From assembly GCA_001464495.1 (NCBI GenBank), contig LNDZ01000026.1, forward strand, positions 62,001-126,000: 64,000 nucleotides of DNA, in the 5' to 3' direction. Source of the stretch: Betaproteobacteria bacterium Ga0074130 (GTDB lineage: Bacteria; Pseudomonadota; Gammaproteobacteria; Burkholderiales; Rhodocyclaceae). A model generated the notes under the pieces. It worked only from the letters and a program-made list of their open reading frames with translations, was not told the DNA's origin and did not search any database. Shown here in pieces: positions 60,120-64,000 of the stretch (positions are counted from its first letter, which is position 1; each line of letters opens with the position of its first letter). Made by a program: the position numbers and the translations under genes.

Positions 60120-61338
60120 AGGGTCTCCTTGAGTGCTGCTTGTGTACGCTGCAAAGCGTGTCGGCAAAGGTCTGGACAATGTGTCGCCAGTCCATGTCCT
60201 GCATGCTGGCAGCCGCCAGCACGCGAATGCCAGCGAGCCGTTCGGGCATGGCGGCTAGCGACACGGCGGCATCGATGTAGGCGTTCTCGTTCCCGGCTGC
60301 GACCGCAATACCATTGGTGCCGCTGTTGATCAGCTCGGCTGCGGCGGCGTGGGCATAAGCCACCACGCCAAGCCCGCTAGCCATGGCTTCGGTCGTGACG
60401 TTGCCAAAGGTTTCGGTCAGGCTAGGGAAGAGAAACAAATCGCCTGAGGCATAGTGGGCGGCTAAATCTTCGCCACGCCGGCTGCCGCAGAACACGGCGC
60501 TTGGACATGACTGCTTGAGCTTGTTCATCATCGGGCCATCGCCGACAAAGATCATCCGTGCATCCGGGCGACGGGCTTGAATGGCCTCGAAGGCGGCCAG
60601 CACCATACGTAGGTTTTTCTCGGCGGCGAGGCGACCGACATACAGCACTGCGAGATCGGTTTCGCTCAGGCCCCATTGTTCACGCAAACTCGTGGAGCGA
60701 CGCTGCGGATTAAACAAGGCTGTATCCACACCGCGTGCCATGACGCGCAATTTGCTGAAGCCATCTGCACCGAGTTCGGCGGCCAATGCCTGCGTCGGTA
60801 CGAACGTCGCCGCGGCCTGATTGTGCAGACGGCGCAAGTGACTGGTGATGACGCCACGTAGCCAGCCAAACCCGTAGTGTTTGCTGTAGCGGTGGAAGTT
60901 GGTGTGGAATGAGCTTGTGAGCGGCAGCCCCAACTTGCCAGCCAGTTTGATGGCAGACATGCCGAGTGGCCCTTCGGTCACGACATGCACAATATCCGGT
61001 GGGCTTTCCGTCCAGGCTTGTTGCAGTCGTGCTGTTGCAGGTAGGCCAAACTGCAGGCCGCTGTAGCGCGGGATGGGAATGCCGCGCACCAGCACTTCGC
61101 TGTAGTTGTCTCGTACCGTTACGGTTGCATCGCTAGGTTGGCGGGGACGGATGACTTGAACGTGATGGCCAAGCTGGAGCAGGCCGTTGATCAGGCGTCC
61201 CAGTGTCATTGCAACACCGTTGATCTCAGGCGGATAGGTCTCCGTCACGATGGCAATCCGCAGGCTGTGGCTGCGGGGGGCGCCGGTTTCACCAGAGGCT
61301 GGGCTGGGAGCGTGTCTGAGTGTGTTCATATCGGCCAC
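60085..61338 (-). CDS. glycosyltransferase family 4 (GT-B), MgtA/SqdX-like
   Basis: A 417-residue GT-B enzyme. The N-terminal acceptor domain begins RIAIVTETYPPEINGVAMTLGRLINGL, which resembles the MgtA/SQD2/diacylglycerol-glycosyltransferase branch of family GT4; SSFHTNFHRYS matches the same branch. The C-terminal donor domain has VLYVGRLAAEKNL, FVGDGPMM and the E-x7-E region TETFGNVTTEAMASG. Lipid-linked sugar transfer is likely but the sugar and acceptor are unknown. The start is GTG 61338 or ATG 61329. 107 bases separate it from dgkA. Confidence 0.85.
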   Translation of the reverse strand: MADMNTLRHAPSPASGETGAPRSHSLRIAIVTETYPPEINGVAMTLGRLINGLLQLGHHVQVIRPRQPSDATVTVRDNYSEVLVRGIPIPRYSGLQFGLPATARLQQAWTESPPDIVHVVTEGPLGMSAIKLAGKLGLPLTSSFHTNFHRYSKHYGFGWLRGVITSHLRRLHNQAAATFVPTQALAAELGADGFSKLRVMARGVDTALFNPQRRSTSLREQWGLSETDLAVLYVGRLAAEKNLRMVLAAFEAIQARRPDARMIFVGDGPMMNKLKQSCPSAVFCGSRRGEDLAAHYASGDLFLFPSLTETFGNVTTEAMASGLGVVAYAHAAAAELINSGTNGIAVAAGNENAYIDAAVSLAAMPERLAGIRVLAAASMQDMDWRHIVQTFADTLCSVHKQHSRRPYGTHDVVLAPD

Positions 61339-61445
61339 TGTGCCGACCTAACAAGAACCTACTGTGACGCTTTCTTGATAATTCTGTTACGACCAACCCG
61401 GCTGCTCTGCTCAAGCGAAGCAACCGGGGCGAAGTGCAATGCGAC

Positions 61446-61850
61446 TTACAACAGTGGCAGCAGAATCAGTGCCCAGACTATAAAGACATTCAGCAGCGCA
61501 ATTAGCACGGCGGCACTACCGATATCCTTGGCGCGTTTGGAGAGGAGGTGGCGATCCAGCGAGATACGATCAATCGCTGCCTCAACTGCCGAGTTGAGCA
61601 GCTCGACAATAATCACCAACAGCACAGCTGCAATCATCACGGCTTTTTCAACCGGAGTGACCGGGCAAAACAATGCCAGCGGAATCAGGATCGCGGCGAG
61701 CAGCACTTCCTGACGGAAGGCATCTTCGTGGCGGTAGGCTGCCGAGAGGCCGGCGAGTGAATAGCGGAAAGCATTCCAGACGCGGGTCAGCCCAGTTTTG
61801 CCCTTGAAGGGGCTTTCGGCATGCGAGGGGGTGTCGTGCGATTGGGTCAT
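61446..61850 (-). CDS. dgkA: diacylglycerol kinase DgkA
   Basis: A 134-residue inner-membrane kinase that converts diacylglycerol to phosphatidate. Three membrane helices; signature segments are VWNAFRYSLAGLSAAYRHEDAFRQEV and VELLNSAVEAAIDRIS, and the catalytic Glu is in NSAVEAAID. Its ATG overlaps the stop of the upstream glycosyltransferase by four bases (ATGA). Next to diacylglycerol-type glycosyltransferases it may control the diacylglycerol pool. Confidence 0.96.
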   Translation of the reverse strand: MTQSHDTPSHAESPFKGKTGLTRVWNAFRYSLAGLSAAYRHEDAFRQEVLLAAILIPLALFCPVTPVEKAVMIAAVLLVIIVELLNSAVEAAIDRISLDRHLLSKRAKDIGSAAVLIALLNVFIVWALILLPLL

Positions 61851-63022
61851 GAGGCAGTCTGTGAATGTTGTTGAACAAGGTGGCGATACAGCTCAGCAAG
61901 CTGGCGAGCACGTTCCGGCGCCCCCCAAGTTTGCGCGAATTCTCTCCCGTCCGCCGAGAGTTTGGCAAGGCGAACCGGGTCCGCAGTGATTTCGGCCATC
62001 AGCGCGCCAAATCCTGTGGCTTCGTGCGGGGCACATACCGCACCGCGTTCGGGGCGCAGTATATCGGCTGCCCCCATGGCTGGAATACCAAGTACAGGCA
62101 GGCCTGCGGCCATGGCTTCAAGCAGCACCAGCCCTTGCGTTTCGGTGACGGATGGGAAGGCGAACAGGTCAGCGGCGGCGTAGCACAGAGGCAGTTCGCG
62201 ACTGCGGTCAAGGTAGCCCAGCCAGAACACATCTTGGGCGATGTCCAGTTGTTCAGCCGCTTTCTTGAGGCTGTTGAGCGCAGGGCCTTCGCCAGCAATC
62301 ACCAAGGCCAGTCGCGGGTTATGCCGCAGCGCATGCACCATAGCTTCAAGCAGGAAGTGCAGGTTCTTTTCATGTGCCACTCGGCCGACAAACAGAGCGA
62401 GCGGGCGATCCAGCGGCAGGCCATGACGCGCCCGGAAGCCATCATCTGGGGGCGGCGAGAACTGCGCCAGCGGAATCCCGGTAGGAAGAACGTGCAATGG
62501 CCGGGTGACACCATAGTCGCGCAAGGCCTGTTCCATTGCTGCGGATGGAACGATCACGGCATCCAGAGCATTGCATTGGCTGCGTGCAAGTCGGCGCGTC
62601 AGGCTACGCGCCAGCGGACGCGGCAAAATCGGCAGATAGTGGTGGAAATACTCTTCAAAATGCGTGTGGTAAGTGGCAATGCATGGAATGCCGTGCTGCT
62701 TCGCCAGCTTTAGCCCGGCATAGTGCGCCGCAAACGGCGTTTGGATGTGCAGCAGGTCAAACTTCTGGCTTTGCAGCGTTTTTTCTAGGTTGCGCAAGTG
62801 CTTGCCTTGCATCAGACGATCTTCTGGGTCGAAGGGGATTCGGCGTGAAGCCAGCCGGATGATATTTTGATCATCTGGGGCGGTTGCTGGCGTGCCATAG
62901 TCCGGCGTTACCAGTGTGACCGTCACATTTTCCGCGTTCAGGCCTTCCCGGAAGGTCTGAATGGAAGTGGATACGCCATTGACGCGGGGGAAGTAAACGT
63001 CTGAAATCATCAGGATATGCAT
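61847..63022 (-). CDS. glycosyltransferase family 4, diacylglycerol glucosyltransferase-like
   Basis: A 391-residue GT-B enzyme. The start MHILMISDVYFPRVNGVSTSIQTF (ATG 63022, GAGG five bases upstream) resembles 1,2-diacylglycerol 3-glucosyltransferases and other lipid-sugar GT4 enzymes. YHTHFEEYFHHYLP is a typical acceptor-side segment. Donor domain: LFVGRVAHEKNLHFL, VIAGEGPALNSL, and TETQGLVLLEAMAAGLPVLG (E-x7-E). First gene of the minus-strand operon with dgkA, a second GT4 and PAP2, divergent from pstS. Donor and acceptor are inferred. Confidence 0.85.
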   Translation of the reverse strand: MHILMISDVYFPRVNGVSTSIQTFREGLNAENVTVTLVTPDYGTPATAPDDQNIIRLASRRIPFDPEDRLMQGKHLRNLEKTLQSQKFDLLHIQTPFAAHYAGLKLAKQHGIPCIATYHTHFEEYFHHYLPILPRPLARSLTRRLARSQCNALDAVIVPSAAMEQALRDYGVTRPLHVLPTGIPLAQFSPPPDDGFRARHGLPLDRPLALFVGRVAHEKNLHFLLEAMVHALRHNPRLALVIAGEGPALNSLKKAAEQLDIAQDVFWLGYLDRSRELPLCYAAADLFAFPSVTETQGLVLLEAMAAGLPVLGIPAMGAADILRPERGAVCAPHEATGFGALMAEITADPVRLAKLSADGREFAQTWGAPERARQLAELYRHLVQQHSQTAS

Positions 63023-63165
63023 GGACACCTCGTCGTTTTTCAGGCGTGGAGCCTGAGCGATGGACATGTCGGTGCCGTGACGTTTCCGTTAAAAAAGCAT
63101 GACGCCTTACTGGCTGAGGCCAAGCAAAACAAGGCTGTTTGATGGTCCCTGACAAAAATGACAAG

Positions 63166-63183
63166 TTGTAATATGACTGTCAC
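63166..63183 (+). promoter_or_regulatory. Pho box upstream of pstS
   Basis: TTGTAATATGACTGTCAC matches 13 of 18 positions of the PhoB consensus (CTGTCATAAATCTGTCAC), with a perfect right half. It ends 10 bases before the -10 TATACT (63194-63199), the classic spacing. Two extra TGACA half-sites at 63150-63154 and 63159-63163 lie upstream. Confidence 0.8.
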
Positions 63184-63193
63184 ATCGGCTCCC

Positions 63194-63199
63194 TATACT
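63194..63199 (+). promoter_or_regulatory. -10 element of the pstS promoter
   Basis: TATACT, 10 bases after the Pho box, which takes the place of the -35 in PhoB-activated promoters. Transcription would start about 63206, 30 bases before the ATG. Confidence 0.7.
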
Positions 63200-63235
63200 T
63201 CATCGCGTACCATCAACCAACAAAGAGAGGTCGCT

Positions 63236-64000
63236 ATGTTTGTTTCGAAAAAGTGGGCTGCCCGTCTGGCAGTAACCGCAACTGCAGCACTTTTCCTGGC
63301 ATCCGCCCAGGCCGCCGAAATCACGGGCGCCGGCGCATCTTTCCCGGCACCGCTGTACTCCAAGTGGGCTGACGCTTACCAAAAGGCAACCGGCCACCGC
63401 ATCAATTACCAGTCGATCGGCTCTGGCGGCGGCATCAAGCAAATCACCGCTAAGACCGTTGATTTCGGTGCTTCTGATGCGCCGATGAGGCCAGAAGCCC
63501 TTGGAAAAGAAGGCTTTGTTCAGTTTCCGACCGTGATTGGTGGCGTGGTGCCTGTGGTGAATATCCCTGGCATCGCCCCGGGTCAGATGAAGCTGACCGG
63601 CGCGCTGATTGCTGATATCTACATGGGCAAGATTTTGAGCTGGGATGACAAGGCGATTGCCGAGCTGAACCCTGGCCTTAAGCTGCCAGCACTGCCGATT
63701 CAAGTGGTTCGCCGCGCTGATGGTTCCGGCACCACCTTCATCTTCACCAACTACCTGTCGAAGGTTAGCCCTGAGTGGAAGAGCACGATTGGTGAAGGTA
63801 CTGCAGTCAATATGACCGTCGGCATGGGCGGTAAGGGTAATGAAGGTGTGTCCGCCTTCGTGCAACGCCTCAAGGGTGCAATTGGCTATGTTGAATACGC
63901 CTATGCCAAGCAAAACAAGATGGCACACACCTTGGTGAAGAATGCTGACGGCATTTTTGTGGCCCCGGATGATCTGACCTTTAAGGCCGCTGCTGCTAAC
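63236..64000 (+). CDS. pstS: phosphate ABC transporter substrate-binding protein PstS (3' end cut by window edge)
   Basis: The periplasmic phosphate-binding protein of the PstSCAB high-affinity importer. The first 255 codons are present, and the frame is open at the window edge. A Lys/Arg-rich start and hydrophobic core to ASAQA (cleavage about residue 26) form the signal peptide. Mature text includes [20 protein letters not shown], the phosphate-contacting [13 protein letters not shown] and FGASDAPM, and [24 protein letters not shown] upstream of ATG 63236. It is preceded by a Pho box, so phosphate-starvation control by PhoB is expected; pstCAB and phoU are presumably beyond the window. Confidence 0.97.
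   Translation, partial: MFVSKKWAARLAVTATAALFLASAQAAEITGAGASFPAPLYSKWADAYQKATGHRINYQSIGSGGGIKQITAKTVDFGASDAPMRPEALGKEGFVQFPTVIGGVVPVVNIPGIAPGQMKLTGALIADIYMGKILSWDDKAIAELNPGLKLPALPIQVVRRADGSGTTFIFTNYLSKVSPEWKSTIGEGTAVNMTVGMGGKGNEGVSAFVQRLKGAIGYVEYAYAKQNKMAHTLVKNADGIFVAPDDLTFKAAAAN

Overview
This 64 kb window is ordinary chromosome from a Gram-negative bacterium. The gene order and protein sequences point to a betaproteobacterium. Conserved blocks for that class are leuC-(entericidin-like)-leuD-leuB-asd-fimV-truA-trpFBA-accD-folC-dedD-cvpA-purF-metZ, hrcA/nadK/recN with hemH beside grpE-dnaK-dnaJ, and carAB-greA-DUF4149-yhbY-rlmE-ftsH-folP-glmM. LpxH, BamE, FimV and lipoproteins confirm an outer membrane. 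The genus cannot be fixed from the sequence alone. Coding density is high: no gene-free stretch exceeds about 260 bases. I see no tRNA, rRNA, CRISPR array, insertion sequence or prophage.

Layout. 1-17.2 kb (+): leucine, aspartate-family and tryptophan biosynthesis, FimV, TruA, AccD, FolC, a SPOR protein, CvpA, PurF and MetZ. 17.2-18.9 kb (-): a glutathione transferase and TrhO. 19.1-20.5 kb (+): an RhlE-type helicase. 20.6-24.9 kb (-): an envelope operon (TPR protein, L,D-transpeptidase, two cyclophilins, LpxH). 25.1-30.9 kb (+): CysS, then a GlrK-lipoprotein-GlrR module followed by two glycine-zipper envelope genes. 31-33.2 kb (-): an EAL protein and an HDOD protein, overlapping. 33.4-39.6 kb (-): hrcA, hemH, grpE, dnaK, dnaJ. 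39.7-42.2 kb (+): nadK, recN. 42.3-43.4 kb (-): a Gdt1-type manganese exporter and fur. 43.5-55.7 kb (+): bamE, dapB, carAB, greA, a DUF4149 protein, rlmE, ftsH, folP, glmM, with yhbY on the other strand. 55.8-64 kb: an OlsB-like acyltransferase, an EAL-CBS-GGDEF protein, a secreted zinc phospholipase C-like protein, an operon of two family-4 glycosyltransferases with diacylglycerol kinase and a PAP2 phosphatase, and the start of pstS behind a Pho box.

Regulation is unusually readable here. (i) Two TGTC-N10-GACA palindromes and a well-formed sigma-54 promoter lie between glrR and the glycine-zipper genes, suggesting that GlrKR controls envelope lipoproteins. (ii) grpE and dnaK each have their own sigma-32 promoter. 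(iii) carAB has a sigma-70 promoter, a 25-codon leader ORF and four segments that can pair in two exclusive ways up to the ribosome-binding site. (iv) pstS has a Pho box 10 bp upstream of its -10 element.

The best candidate for an undescribed system is the 55.8-64 kb end. It brings together enzymes that could convert phospholipids into phosphate-free lipids (ornithine-lipid acyltransferase, phospholipase C, diacylglycerol glycosyltransferases, DgkA, PAP2) next to a phosphate-starvation promoter. This is an inference from gene families and proximity. No function has been shown.
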